A DNA stretch of 64,000 bases from Chloroflexota bacterium (GCA_022820025.1 JAJEGF010000030.1:92227-156226); one strand, 5' to 3'. Numbered from the stretch's first letter, positions 55,042 to 64,000 are shown. Made by a program: numbers and translations. Notes: generated by a model from the letters alone, not told the origin.

Positions 55042-56184
55042 CTACTGATCCACCACCGCCCCATCGGCCCCTAGCCGCGTGTGAATCTCGCGAGCCTTGT
55101 AGGGGGCGTTCTCGGCGGCGTCGGGTTTGAGGGTGACGCCGATTCCGGGGCGGTCGGTGAGCCGGATGTAGCCCTCGCCGTCGTGCGGGTGGATGCCGTC
55201 CACCATGGCGCTCTTGGGCGGCACGGTCTCGCCGAGCGGTAGCTCCTGCAGCGCGAAGTTGGGCACTGCGGCCGCTACCTGCAGGCAGGCGGCGGTGCTG
55301 ACCGGACTGAGCGGGTTGTGCGGCACCACGCCCACGTGCCGCGCCTCGGCCAACGCGGCCACCTTCTTGCTCCCGGTGATTCCGCCCACCATGCACACGT
55401 CGGGCCGCACGTACTGCACGGCGTCGCGGCGCAGGCACATGTCGAACTCCCAGATCGAGCTGAAGCGCTCGCCGGTGGCAATGGGAATGTTGATCTTGGA
55501 GGCCACGTAGGCCATCTCGTCCAGGTTGTCCGGCGTGACCGGGTCCTCGAAGAAGTAAGGGGTGTACTTCTCGATGGCACGGCCAAGCTGGACGGCCTCG
55601 GTGGGAGTCATGCGGCGGTGGATTTCGACGCACAGGTCCACCTCGTTGCCGGCGGCTTCGCGGTAAAGGCGCACGGCCTCGGTGGCGTCCTCGATCTTGT
55701 CGACGTGGGTCTTGAAATAGATGACGTCGCGCTCTTCGTCCAGGAAGGGCGAGAGGTGGCCGACGGCGGTATAGCCCTCTTTTCGCGCGTTTGCAACGCC
55801 CTGCACCAGGGCTTGGCGGGTGTCGCCGAGGACGTGGTAGTAGACCCGGCAGCGGTCGCGCACGTGCCCGCCCAGCAACTGGTAGACGGGGACTTCGAAG
55901 TACTTGCCGGCGATGTCCCAGAGCGCGATGTCGATGGCGCTAAGCGCGCCCATCACCGCCGCGCCGCGGAAGTGGCTCCAGCGGTACATGTACTGCCAGT
56001 GGTGTTCGATCCGCAGCGGGTCCTCGCCAATGAGGTAGCGGCCCATCTTCTCGATGGCGGCGGCGGAGGCCTCCAGGAAACCCCACGAGCCTGACTCGCC
56101 CAGGCCCACCAGCCCGTTGTCGGTATGCACCTGCACCAGCAGGTATTGGTCCAGGAACAGCGGTTCGACTTTGGTGATCTGCAT
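55042..56184 (-). CDS. Enolase-superfamily sugar-acid dehydratase (galactonate/mannonate dehydratase-like)
   Basis: 380 residues. MQITKVEPLFLDQYLLVQVH, the barrel ligands VDLCVEIHRRMTP, YFFEDPVTPDN and IATGERFSS, and VVPHNPLSPVSTAA (catalytic His) match the dehydratases of the mandelate racemase branch. It is clearly distinct from the 35-38 kb pair. It would convert an aldonic acid to a 2-keto-3-deoxy acid. ATG 56184 is the start; the frame beyond it is a shadow of the divergent dehydrogenase. Confidence 0.87.
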   Translation of the reverse strand: MQITKVEPLFLDQYLLVQVHTDNGLVGLGESGSWGFLEASAAAIEKMGRYLIGEDPLRIEHHWQYMYRWSHFRGAAVMGALSAIDIALWDIAGKYFEVPVYQLLGGHVRDRCRVYYHVLGDTRQALVQGVANARKEGYTAVGHLSPFLDEERDVIYFKTHVDKIEDATEAVRLYREAAGNEVDLCVEIHRRMTPTEAVQLGRAIEKYTPYFFEDPVTPDNLDEMAYVASKINIPIATGERFSSIWEFDMCLRRDAVQYVRPDVCMVGGITGSKKVAALAEARHVGVVPHNPLSPVSTAACLQVAAAVPNFALQELPLGETVPPKSAMVDGIHPHDGEGYIRLTDRPGIGVTLKPDAAENAPYKAREIHTRLGADGAVVDQ

Positions 56185-56283
56185 GAATGCTCCAGGTACG
56201 CGCCGGGAGCCTGCATCGTACGCGCAACGAGCGGCTGTGGCAGGCTGCCGGTGCTCGGATGGCAGCCCAAGGCGGCCGGTCGC

Positions 56284-57291
56284 ATGCAAGCGCAAGTCCT
56301 GGTCAGTCACTCGGTCGAGACGATTCAGATGGAGACGATTGAGTTGGGCGATCCGGGCCCCGGCGAAGTCCTGGTGCGCCATCACGTCACGGCCATGTCG
56401 CCCGGCACCGAGCGGGCCTCGCTGCTGGCGCTGCCCAACACGCCCTCCCAGATCTGGCCGCGCAACGTGGGTTACAGCGCGGTGGGCGAAGTTGTCGCCG
56501 CCGGCGAGGGCGTGGACCTGGCGCCGGGCACGCGCGTGCTGACGAGAGGCCGGCACGCCACGGCCGACCTGGCCCCCATGCGCGACGTGTTCCTGGTCGA
56601 CGACGACGTGCCGGACCAGGAGGCCGCCTTTCACACCATGCTGCGGATCAGCATGCAGGCGGTGCGCAAGGCCCGCGTGGAGATGGGCGAGACCGTGCTG
56701 GTGATCGGCGGCGGGCTGATCGGGCAGCTGGCCGCGCAGTTCGCCTACGTGGCGGGCGCCGGGCGCGTGCTGGTGGCCGATCTGGACCCCTCGCGGCGCG
56801 AAATGGCGGAAGCCGTGTCGTGGCTCGAGTCCATGGACCCAACCTGCGAGGACGCACGCGCCGCGCTGGCCGAGGGTCACACGGGCGGGCCGCAGGTGGT
56901 GATCGAGTCCACCGGCTTCCCGGCCCCGATCAACGACGCCTTCATCCTGGCCGGCCACCTGGGGCGGGTGGTGATCCTGGGCAGCACCCGTGGATCGACC
57001 GAGCAGGTGAACTTCTACCGCGACGTGCACAAGAAGGGGCTGACGATCATCGGCGCGCACGACTCGATCCGTCAGCCCGACGCGGGCGACAACCCGTTTC
57101 TCAACGCGTTGCCGGTGCACTGGTCGCCGCGCCGCGACATTGCGGTCGCGTTGCGGCTGGCCGTGGCGGGCCGGATCACCCTGAACCCGCTGATCACGCA
57201 CCGGGTGAAGGGCGGCGACTTCAAGGAGATCTACGACCTGCTGTTCGACTTCGAACCGTCGCTGGTGGGCTGCCTGTTCGACTGGCGGTAG
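56284..57291 (+). CDS. MDR-type zinc-dependent alcohol dehydrogenase-like oxidoreductase
   Basis: 335 residues. The GroES-like half (PGEVLVRHHVTAMSPGTERA, VGYSAVGEVVAAGEGV) lacks the usual catalytic Cys/His zinc pair, as in the bchC-like MDR subgroup. The Rossmann half has VLVIGGGLIGQLAAQ, ADLDPSRREMAEAV and VVIESTGFPAPINDAF. Divergent from the dehydratase with a 99-bp shared promoter region. Probably a sugar/polyol oxidoreductase. Confidence 0.82.
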   Translation: MQAQVLVSHSVETIQMETIELGDPGPGEVLVRHHVTAMSPGTERASLLALPNTPSQIWPRNVGYSAVGEVVAAGEGVDLAPGTRVLTRGRHATADLAPMRDVFLVDDDVPDQEAAFHTMLRISMQAVRKARVEMGETVLVIGGGLIGQLAAQFAYVAGAGRVLVADLDPSRREMAEAVSWLESMDPTCEDARAALAEGHTGGPQVVIESTGFPAPINDAFILAGHLGRVVILGSTRGSTEQVNFYRDVHKKGLTIIGAHDSIRQPDAGDNPFLNALPVHWSPRRDIAVALRLAVAGRITLNPLITHRVKGGDFKEIYDLLFDFEPSLVGCLFDWR

Positions 57292-57306
57292 CCGGAACGC
57301 CCCAGC

Positions 57307-57804
57307 TCAGGCGTCGTCCAGCCGCCGCACGTAGTGGATCTGGCGGGCGACTTCTCGGAAGCCGAAACGCGGGTAGAGGGTCTGGCCCTGGGCGTTCTGC
57401 ACGAGCGTCTCGATCTTGGCCAGGCGCATGCCGCACGACCGCAGGTGCTCGAGGGCGTGCTCGATCAGCCGCGAGGCCACGCCGCGTCGCCGGTAGCGCG
57501 CGTCCACGGCCATGTTGGGGATCTGGCCGATGCCGGCGTCCGGCTGTGGATTGGTGGTGATGTAGCCGATGACCTCGCCGTCCAGCTCGGCCACGAAGTG
57601 GTCCGACGGCGAGGCCTCCAACTCGGCCTTCACCCCCGCCCACTTACGCGTCTCCCAGAGCGGCTCCGTGTCCAGCCCCAGCAGACGGTCGGCGCTCTGG
57701 TCGATGCTGACGCCGTCGAACCCCTCCAGCGTCAACTCGCGGATGCGGGCATTGTCGCGGCGCTCGTAGCCGCGGATAGTGATGGGCAGGTCGGGCTGGG
57801 GCAT
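57307..57804 (-). CDS. GNAT family N-acetyltransferase
   Basis: 165 residues, single domain. ITIRGYERRDNARIRELTLE, DHFVAELDGEVIGYITTNP, IPNMAVDARYRRRGVASRLI (acetyl-CoA loop RRRGVA) and ETLVQNAQGQTLYPRFGFRE follow the GNAT order. Acceptor unknown. It ends convergently, 15 bp from the MDR gene. Confidence 0.85.
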   Translation of the reverse strand: MPQPDLPITIRGYERRDNARIRELTLEGFDGVSIDQSADRLLGLDTEPLWETRKWAGVKAELEASPSDHFVAELDGEVIGYITTNPQPDAGIGQIPNMAVDARYRRRGVASRLIEHALEHLRSCGMRLAKIETLVQNAQGQTLYPRFGFREVARQIHYVRRLDDA

Positions 57805-57920
57805 CTGACGATCTGCTTCTTCAAGGCTCCCTGAGCCTATTCGTAGCCATTCCTACCGTCGAACGTGGGGCGGGCGTTGTAGCGTGCCTGGCATCCGATC
57901 TCACAGGACCCGCCCAATTC

Positions 57921-58484
57921 ATGCGTCAGGAACCGACAGCTCTCCTCGCCAACGACGAGGAGCTGATTGACCCCGATCCCTTTGCGATTGCACTAGGAAT
58001 CATGGGCGTGGTGGCGGGCGGCGCCGCGTTCCTTGAGACCCGGCGAGCGCGCCGATTCCATGAGCGCGCGCAGCGCGACCGCTTCCGCGCCGCGTGGTTT
58101 GAAGCGCGTCGGACGCTCATTCACTTTCAGCAGGTGCTCGCGGAATTCGAATTGTTCATGCTCGAAGACGGCTACGGAGGAAAGTCCTTCCAGCTTGGGG
58201 CCGTTCAGTTGCGGGTCGATCACTATCGACACCGCGCACTTCGGCGCATTCATGCCCAGACTCTCAACACAGCCACGCACTTGGCGGACGATATCGACGA
58301 TCTCTCCGAGTTCCTGGGCCCGGAAGACCAGGAACGCGTGGATCACATCAAGTCGCGGCTGGCCGAGATGGCGATTCCCGAGAGGTTCGGTCAGGTCATC
58401 TTGCTTGCTCGCGAGGGGCTGGCTCTGTTCAATGAGCTACTTCAGGCGATCGATCAGCGCGAGCGATTTCAGGAGGGCAACTAG
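57921..58484 (+). CDS. Unknown protein with N-terminal membrane helix
   Basis: 187 residues. After a short acidic N-terminus, FAIALGIMGVVAGGAAFLET is a hydrophobic segment, followed by basic residues (RRARRFHERAQRDRFR) and a long helical region rich in Leu, Glu and Arg, including DDIDDLSEFLGPEDQERVDH. Probably a single-pass protein with a cytoplasmic helical domain. I recognise no family. Monocistronic, with a strong hairpin downstream. Confidence 0.6.
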   Translation: MRQEPTALLANDEELIDPDPFAIALGIMGVVAGGAAFLETRRARRFHERAQRDRFRAAWFEARRTLIHFQQVLAEFELFMLEDGYGGKSFQLGAVQLRVDHYRHRALRRIHAQTLNTATHLADDIDDLSEFLGPEDQERVDHIKSRLAEMAIPERFGQVILLAREGLALFNELLQAIDQRERFQEGN

Positions 58485-58591
58485 CCTTGCAGATGCCGAG
58501 GGATTGACCGGGCGTTTTCGGCATCGTACGCTCGATTCAGGTGAGAAAAGGCAAGTTTGGCTAAGGCAAAGACAAGGTAAGTCTGAGGTTT

Positions 58592-58629
58592 CGAGAGGGG
58601 TGTCGGGTTAGCTCCCGGCACCCCTCTCG
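58592..58629. terminator. Bidirectional hairpin terminator
   Basis: A 16-bp stem, CGAGAGGGGTGTCGGG (58592-58607) against CCCGGCACCCCTCTCG (58614-58629), has a single G-U pair and a 6-nt loop; GTTTCTC follows. It stands between the convergent unknown gene and the sulfatase gene and can serve both. Confidence 0.8.
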
Positions 58630-58642
58630 GTTTCTCTAGCGA

Positions 58643-60088
58643 CTATCGTGCGCCATCGGCCCAGTTAGCCGTGGCCACGCCACTGGCCAGGCGCCAGTCG
58701 CGCAGAACATCCAGCATTTCGCTGCGGATCTGCGCGGCCGTGGGGTCGTCCCACAGGTTGCGTTCCTCCGCTGGGTTGTTCCGTAGGTCAAAGAGTTGCC
58801 CCTCGTCCTCGCCCAGGAAATGCACCAGCTTCCAGGTGCGGCTGCGCACCGCCGTCACCAGGTCCACGTGCAGGCCGTTGCCGTCGTCGCGGCCCTGTTC
58901 GGTGAAGACGTAGTCGCGCTGCGGCGGGTTGCCGCCTTCGAGGGCGGGGAGGAGTGAGTGGGCCTCCAGGTTCGGGTCGGGCTCGCAGCCGGCCATTTCC
59001 AGGATGGTCGGGCCCAGGTCGAACCACTGGACCAGGTCGTCGATGCGCCGGCCGCCGGCAAACCGCTTTGGCGACCAGACGATGCAGGGCACGCGGGTCA
59101 CCACGTCGTACATGGTCCACTTCTGGATGTGGCCGTGGTCGCCCAGGCAGTCGCCGTGGTCGGAGGTGAATACCACCACGCAGTCGTCGGCGTAGCCGTT
59201 GCGTTCCAGGGCGTCCATGAGATCGCCCATCTGCGTGTCGATCATCGTCACGTTGGCCAGGTAGTGGGCCCGCTGGCGGCGCCGCGACTCCAACGGTGGA
59301 TCGACGATGTGGATCAGGGAATCGTGGTCCACTTCGGTGTTGTGCTCGCGCATGACGCGGAGCGCATCGGGCTGGCCGTCCAGATCGGCCTGTGACACGG
59401 GCTGAATGGGTAGGTCGCGGTCCAGGTATGGCGCCAGCGCCTCGGGCGTGGGGTCGTAGGGCGGGTGCGGGCCCGGAAACCCGACTTCCAGGAACAGCGG
59501 CTGCGCAGTCGGGTAGGTGTCCAGCCACCAGCGCGCCAGGCTGCCCACGAAGTTGTCGCTCTGCATGTCGGCGGGCAGGTCCCAGGTAAAGGCGCCCATG
59601 GCCTCGCCGTAGTCGGGTCGCTGCCGGTACAACTCGCGCTGCTGCTTGACGAGGCCGCGGGCGGCCAGGGCCTTGTCCCACTCGTCAAAGTAGTAGCGCC
59701 CGTCCAGGAACCGGTCCTTGTTCTCGACGACGTAGCGCTCGTGGAAGCCCAGCGGTGTCTCGAAGGGGACGGTGTGCATCTTGCCGACATTGACACAGTG
59801 GTAGCCCGAAGCCGCCAGCTGTTCCACCCAGGACCGTCGCCACTCGCAGCCGTTGCGCAGCACGCCGGTGGTGTGTGGGTACAGCCCGTTGAACAGGCTG
59901 GCGCGGGCGGGGACGCAGGAGGCGGCGGTGACATGGCACTCGTCGAAGCTGACGCCTTCGCGGACCAGCCGGTCGAGGTTCGGTGTGTCGACGTGCGGGT
60001 GCCCAAGGGCCGCAATGGTGTCGTAGCGTTGCTGGTCGGTGATGACCAGGACGATGTTCGGACGCCCGCCGGCGGCCGTGGACGGCAT
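58643..60088 (-). CDS. Type I sulfatase (formylglycine-dependent arylsulfatase family)
   Basis: 481 residues. RPNIVLVITDQQRYDTIAAL, the modification motif SCVPARASLFNG (Cys to be formylglycine, CxPxR), TSDHGDCLGDHG, and the C-terminal TWKLVHFLGEDEGQLFDLRN are diagnostic. No signal peptide is visible, so it may act in the cytoplasm. It would hydrolyse a sulfate ester, probably from a sugar. ATG 60088 overlaps the peptidase stop by one base (TGATG), so the pair is cotranslated. A formylglycine-generating enzyme is not in the window. Confidence 0.9.
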   Translation of the reverse strand: MPSTAAGGRPNIVLVITDQQRYDTIAALGHPHVDTPNLDRLVREGVSFDECHVTAASCVPARASLFNGLYPHTTGVLRNGCEWRRSWVEQLAASGYHCVNVGKMHTVPFETPLGFHERYVVENKDRFLDGRYYFDEWDKALAARGLVKQQRELYRQRPDYGEAMGAFTWDLPADMQSDNFVGSLARWWLDTYPTAQPLFLEVGFPGPHPPYDPTPEALAPYLDRDLPIQPVSQADLDGQPDALRVMREHNTEVDHDSLIHIVDPPLESRRRQRAHYLANVTMIDTQMGDLMDALERNGYADDCVVVFTSDHGDCLGDHGHIQKWTMYDVVTRVPCIVWSPKRFAGGRRIDDLVQWFDLGPTILEMAGCEPDPNLEAHSLLPALEGGNPPQRDYVFTEQGRDDGNGLHVDLVTAVRSRTWKLVHFLGEDEGQLFDLRNNPAEERNLWDDPTAAQIRSEMLDVLRDWRLASGVATANWADGAR

Positions 60089-61254
60089 CAGGCGGCGGCG
60101 AAGCGCTTCCAGGCGCGCGCGTAGATCTCGGCCGCCTGCACGACTTCCGCCATCGGCACGAACTCGTCGGCGCTGTGCGCGTAGGCGATGTCGCCAGGTC
60201 CGCAAAGCACGCTGGGAATGCCGGCGGCGGCCAGCGTGGCGGCGTCGGATCCATAGGACACGCCGATCACGTTCGCCTCACCGCAGACGTCGGTGACGGC
60301 GTCGCGCAGCACCTGCACGATCGGCGCGTCGGCTGGCGTATCCAGGACGTCCCCGAACACAAATGGCGCCTGCACCTCAACCCGCAGGTCGGGATGGCGG
60401 CGGCGGGCAATCTCCAGGACCTCCGCGAGTTCCGCCTCCACGTCGTCGACCGACTCGCCGGGGATCTGCCGCCGCTCGATGATGGCCTCGCAGCGGTCGG
60501 GAACCATGTTGAACGAGGTTCCGGCCTTGATGATGCCGACCGAGAACGACGAGTTGCCGACCAGCGGATGCGTGCGTCCGGCAAGCCGCCGGCCGTATTC
60601 CTCGCGGAGCACGTGCAGGACGTCGGCCATGCGCAGGATGGCGTTGTCGCCAAGCTCCGGCGTGGAACTGTGGACCGCGATGCCGTGGGTGATCAGGGGC
60701 CAGTAGCGGCCGCCGCGGTGCGAACGAACCACCTCCAGGCTCGTCGGCTCCCCGACGATGGCGCCATCCACCTTGACTCCCGAGTGCGGCAGCGCCTTGG
60801 CTCCGGCGCTGCCGGTTTCCTCGTCCACCGCCGCGGCGACGGTGAGCGGACCGGCCGGATCGGAGATCTCGGCGGCCCACTGGAGCGCCAGCAGCATGGC
60901 CGCCAGCGAGCCCTTGGTGTCGCACGAGCCCCGACCATGCAGCCGGCCCTGGTCGTCCATGTACGGCTCGTGACCGTTGGTCATGGGTCCCAGCGCCACG
61001 GTATCCATGTGCGCTTCCAGCATCAGGTGTGGGCCCGGCGCGTCGGCGGCGATGGTGCAAATCACGTTCTCGCGGCCTGGGAAGACTTCCTGGCGGGTGA
61101 TCTGCGCGCCGATGGAGCGGGCGAACTCCTCGACAAGGTCGCCCATTGCCGCTTCGCCCGTGCCGCCCTCGACGTCGGGCGTCACGCTGGGCGTGGCGAC
61201 CAGCCGGCTCAACAGCTCGGTGGCTTCGTGTTCGGTTGTGACGTGGGCGCTCAT
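60088..61254 (-). CDS. M20-family metallopeptidase (ArgE/DapE/acylase type)
   Basis: 388 residues. Zinc ligands can be followed: LEAHMDTVALG (His), GRGSCDTKGSLAAM (bridging Asp), AVDEETGSAG (catalytic and ligand Glu), IVGEPTSLEVV and the late IAYAHSADEFVP (His). A dimerisation insert lies in between. It deacylates or hydrolyses N-acyl amino acids or dipeptides. Coupled to the sulfatase; the two may process a sulfated, acylated metabolite together, but this is inference. Confidence 0.88.
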   Translation of the reverse strand: MSAHVTTEHEATELLSRLVATPSVTPDVEGGTGEAAMGDLVEEFARSIGAQITRQEVFPGRENVICTIAADAPGPHLMLEAHMDTVALGPMTNGHEPYMDDQGRLHGRGSCDTKGSLAAMLLALQWAAEISDPAGPLTVAAAVDEETGSAGAKALPHSGVKVDGAIVGEPTSLEVVRSHRGGRYWPLITHGIAVHSSTPELGDNAILRMADVLHVLREEYGRRLAGRTHPLVGNSSFSVGIIKAGTSFNMVPDRCEAIIERRQIPGESVDDVEAELAEVLEIARRRHPDLRVEVQAPFVFGDVLDTPADAPIVQVLRDAVTDVCGEANVIGVSYGSDAATLAAAGIPSVLCGPGDIAYAHSADEFVPMAEVVQAAEIYARAWKRFAAA

Positions 61255-61330
61255 GGGCGCGTCATATTGGCACCCAGGCGCCAGCGGCGGCCAATCGCCG
61301 TGACCGGTCGAGCCTCGCTCGGTGGATTAG

Positions 61331-62467
61331 CTATGCCTCGTCGTCGAAGAGGCTGGCCGGGAGTTCCAGGTCCACGAGCCGTTCCTCGAGCTGGCTGGTG
61401 ACGGTGGCTTCGATGGTGTACATGTTCACCACCGTCTGAATCAGCGGCATCACCGGCTCGGCGACGCCCTGGGCCACGTCCGCGAAGTTCTCCATCTGCA
61501 GCCGGTACATCTCGGCGCCAGGAACCGGGATTTCCCGCCACTCGCCGTTGCCGTACTGGTGCTCGATGACCGGTTCGGCGTGGGGCCGCCAGGCTCGGCG
61601 GATGCAGAGGCGACCTTCCCTGCCGGCAATGTGCAGCTCTTCGCTGATATGCGCCTGGCGGCTGCCTTCCACGTAGCCCACGCAGCCACTGTCGTATTCG
61701 ATCAGGCCGAACTGGCGGTTCAGGGTGCCGTAGACCTCGCTCATGCTTCCGACCGACCACACGCGGGTCGGCCGGGCGGCGACAAGGCTTTTCGCGTCGG
61801 AACCGAGCGTTCCATCGCGGTTGGACCCTTTCCCGGTACCGCGTCCGCCCGCCCCCATCGACGCAAAGTGGTTGACCGCGTTGATGGCGTAGCAGGTGAT
61901 GTCCCAGGGCGAGCCACCCAGGCGCTCGGGGTCGCGCCGCCAGTTCCGGTTCGGATCGTCGGGGCTCTCCTCTTCGTAATCCAAGGTGCTGAACTTTGAG
62001 CTGACCGAATCGATCTGGCCGATAGTTCCGGCGGCCACCTGCCGCTCCAGCTCGGCCACGAACGGGTGGTGGCGGTACATGAAGCCTTCCATCAGGTACG
62101 CGCCGGCCGACTCGACCAGTTGCGCCAGCTCCAGCGCTTCCTGCCCGTTCGCGGTCAGCGACTTCTCGCTGAGGATGTTGCGCGCGCCGGCGTTGAGGCA
62201 ACGCTCCACCTGTTCCCGGTGCTGGTTGGGCCAGGTGGCCAGGACCACCCCGTCCAGGTCCTGGTCGCGAATCATCTGTTCGTAGTCGGTGTACCAGGCG
62301 TCGCAGTCGTAGGTCTCGGCCCATTCGCGGGCCACCGACTCGCGGATGTCGCAGCACGCGACCAACTGGAGCTTCTCGGACTCCAGGCCGGCGCGACCGT
62401 GGCGGGAACTGATCCCGCCGCATCCAACCACCCCGATGCGAAAGGCCGGGAGATCGCTGGCTGACAT
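61331..62467 (-). CDS. Gfo/Idh/MocA family oxidoreductase
   Basis: 378 residues. FRIGVVGCGGISSRHGRAGL (Rossmann loop), VVLATWPNQHREQVERCLNA, NILSEKSLTANGQEALEL (Lys hinge), and YLMEGFMYRHHPFVAELERQ are family hallmarks, followed by the open-sheet domain. A 66-bp gap separates it from the peptidase on the same strand, so it is probably in the same operon. Substrate unknown. Confidence 0.87.
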   Translation of the reverse strand: MSASDLPAFRIGVVGCGGISSRHGRAGLESEKLQLVACCDIRESVAREWAETYDCDAWYTDYEQMIRDQDLDGVVLATWPNQHREQVERCLNAGARNILSEKSLTANGQEALELAQLVESAGAYLMEGFMYRHHPFVAELERQVAAGTIGQIDSVSSKFSTLDYEEESPDDPNRNWRRDPERLGGSPWDITCYAINAVNHFASMGAGGRGTGKGSNRDGTLGSDAKSLVAARPTRVWSVGSMSEVYGTLNRQFGLIEYDSGCVGYVEGSRQAHISEELHIAGREGRLCIRRAWRPHAEPVIEHQYGNGEWREIPVPGAEMYRLQMENFADVAQGVAEPVMPLIQTVVNMYTIEATVTSQLEERLVDLELPASLFDDEA

Positions 62468-62620
62468 TGCTCCACCCCCTGCGAGAGATCAGCGCGCCAG
62501 GCGGATGCCGCGCGGGCCGCCGACCGGTTCGAGAGGCATCATCGCAGAATGCCGGGCACCCCATGGAACAAACCCGAGGCTCTGGACTCTCGGGGTGGGG
62601 CCGGCGAAGCCGCGCCCGAA

Positions 62621-62636
62621 TGTTTCACGTGAAACA
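62621..62636. promoter_or_regulatory. Perfect parS ParB-binding site
   Basis: TGTTTCACGTGAAACA equals the 16-bp parS consensus at every position. It lies in the 250-bp gap between two Gfo/Idh/MocA genes, a non-coding setting as for the second site at 14958. The two are 47.7 kb apart. Confidence 0.9.
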
Positions 62637-62717
62637 TCGAGCCCGCCGGGGAAGCGCGCTATTGGTCATCCAGGGGCTAGCGAGCCGAACGAGTACGGAT
62701 TCCAGCGAGCGTGGCGA

Positions 62718-63815
62718 CTACGCCGTCCAGTGGTCGAAGGGGTTCTTGCCGTCCGGCAGCGGCAAGCCCACCCGCGCGCCCTGCATGTGCGAGGCGTGGG
62801 CCAGCATGGCCATCTCCAGGTAGAGCCTGGCGTTGGGCAACTGCACCAGGTCCCACTCCGGCGTCTTGCCCTCCAGCATGTCCATCATCGAGCGAGCCAT
62901 GCGCCGGTGCGCCCGCAGCCACTTGTGGCGGTCCGGCGGCGGTTCGGCGGGGACGACCTCCCAGCCGTCATCATCGATCAGTTCCGGGTTGGCCCTCGGA
63001 TGCAGGTATATGTCGGGACCGCGTCCCATCGGCCCCGGCAACGAGATCGTGCCCTCCGTGCCGTAGATGTCGACGCGATAGGGGTCCGAGGCCCCGTCGC
63101 CCTGGTAGGACTCGAAGTCGGCCGCGACGCCGCCCTCGAAGCAGTAATAGGCCTTGAGGCCGTTGCCGGCCACCAGGCCCATGCCCTCCCAGCCGGGCCT
63201 GAGGTCGGATTGCTCGCAGGTGCGGCCGTCCTGGGTCAGGTGGGCGCTGCACCACAACGGGGCGCCGAAAAGCTGCCAGAGGAAGTCGAAGAAGTGGGGA
63301 TACAGGTCCAGGAACATCTCGTCGCCGCCGCGCTCGCCGTCCTTCCCGAAGACGCGCACCAGGCGCGGCTCGCCGATGCGTCCCGACGTGACCAGGGGAA
63401 TTGCCACATGCTGGATCGGCGGATGGCCGCGCCAGGGATGCGCGACCACGCAGATGACGGACGACTCTTCGCAGGCCGCCTGCATGGCGTCCACGTCCGC
63501 GGGCGCCGTGGCCACAGGCTTCTCCAGGTAGACGTTCGCGCCCGCCCGGGCGGCGTCGATCACCAGGTCGCGGTGATCGCCGACCTCCCGCGAGGCCACG
63601 ACGGCGATATCGGGCTTCTCTCGGTCCAGCATTTCGCGGTAGTCCGCGTAGGCCGCGCGCGCGCCGGTCTTCGCGGCCGTCTCGGCCCGTCCGTCGTCGT
63701 CCGGGTCGGCCAGCGCCGCTATGTCGGCGCCCTCCACCCCGACGAAGGCCATGTCGAGATAGTGCCCGTAGTTGCCATGCCCGGTATGCCCGATGATCCC
63801 GACTTTGAAGCTCAT
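62718..63815 (-). CDS. Gfo/Idh/MocA family oxidoreductase
   Basis: 365 residues. MSFKVGIIGHTGHGNYGHYL has an altered Rossmann loop (GHTGHGNYG). VVASREVGDHRDLVIDAARA, NVYLEKPVATAPADVDAMQ (EKP hinge), and DLYPHFFDFLWQLFGAPLW follow. ATG 63815 is preferred; the frame runs on to 63893. It is the fifth family member in the window and is not especially close to the one at 61331 by motif wording. Substrate unknown. Confidence 0.87.
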   Translation of the reverse strand: MSFKVGIIGHTGHGNYGHYLDMAFVGVEGADIAALADPDDDGRAETAAKTGARAAYADYREMLDREKPDIAVVASREVGDHRDLVIDAARAGANVYLEKPVATAPADVDAMQAACEESSVICVVAHPWRGHPPIQHVAIPLVTSGRIGEPRLVRVFGKDGERGGDEMFLDLYPHFFDFLWQLFGAPLWCSAHLTQDGRTCEQSDLRPGWEGMGLVAGNGLKAYYCFEGGVAADFESYQGDGASDPYRVDIYGTEGTISLPGPMGRGPDIYLHPRANPELIDDDGWEVVPAEPPPDRHKWLRAHRRMARSMMDMLEGKTPEWDLVQLPNARLYLEMAMLAHASHMQGARVGLPLPDGKNPFDHWTA

Positions 63816-64000
63816 GCCGGTGTGCTCCCTGGGGGCCGTCCGAGGCGCTGCGGCCGGCAACCGGCGAGACTCGCCGCGGATGGCGTCGGCCATCGGAGCC
63901 TATCGCAGCCCGGCGTTGGACCACCGGCCCGCGGCGCCGGAGTTTCGGCCTTAAACGAGCCGTGGGGCCCGGCGGCGCCCGGGCGCCGCTGTGGGACCCC
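63816..64000. other. Non-coding end of window
   Basis: No complete gene is seen. The last 45 bp are GC-rich and palindromic (GGCGGCGCCCGGGCGCCGC), possibly a terminator of a gene beyond the window. Confidence 0.4.

Overview
The window is high-GC bacterial chromosome with dense coding and no rRNA. Class II ribonucleotide reductase, a tRNA-Leu–tig–clpP–clpX block, ATP-type PEP carboxykinase, YIP1-like membrane proteins, and many sugar-acid genes (three enolase-superfamily enzymes, five Gfo/Idh/MocA dehydrogenases, a sulfatase, an aldo/keto reductase) fit a Chloroflexota chromosome, perhaps a SAR202/Dehalococcoidia-like or host-associated lineage. That placement is inference; no marker RNA is present. 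Two parS-like 16-mers, at 14958 and 62621, suggest the origin-proximal part of the chromosome. Layout. 1-6.0 kb: end of an unknown gene, a GT4 glycosyltransferase, a DUF72 protein, an epimerase/creatininase-like operon and pckA. 6.1-7.9 kb: a lower-GC AAA ATPase plus DUF4276-like pair, probably acquired. 8.0-14.9 kb: a lactonase, four YIP1-like membrane genes, a small lipoprotein and a class IV aminotransferase. Two gene scars in the middle show that this block arose by tandem duplication of a [lactonase tail - YIP1 - YIP1 - aminotransferase tail] unit. 15-20.4 kb: acetyltransferase, TIM-barrel isomerase, Tat-type lipoprotein hydrolase, and three tandem ankyrin-repeat lipoproteins. 20.5-28.7 kb: nrdJ with a translationally coupled small gene and candidate NrdR boxes, the K+ uptake pair trkA/trkH, an oxidoreductase, a SIMPL protein and Mn-type superoxide dismutase. 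28.8-33.5 kb: tRNA-Leu(UAG), tig, clpP, clpX and a NucS/DUF91-like nuclease. 33.6-39.7 kb: two paralogous sugar-acid dehydratases in a field of dispersed 52-bp palindromic repeats. Two repeat copies lie in frame inside a HIT-family gene. 39.8-44.5 kb: an RHH antitoxin-like gene, a large adenine methyltransferase and a SIR2-domain protein (a probable defence island). 45-51.6 kb: DUF5069, a copper P-type ATPase, a low-complexity gap with transposon-end-like repeats, DUF418, an SDR and two paralogous Tat lipoproteins. 51.6-64 kb: two minisatellite-encoded coiled-coil proteins and a sugar/sulfated-compound catabolic neighbourhood. Tandem duplication recurs throughout: YIP1 x4, ankyrin x3, dehydratase x2, Tat lipoprotein x2, and 33-bp and 21-bp coding minisatellites. 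The most interesting signals are the in-frame repeat insertion in the HIT gene, the scarred segmental duplication, the two presumed defence loci and the parS sites.
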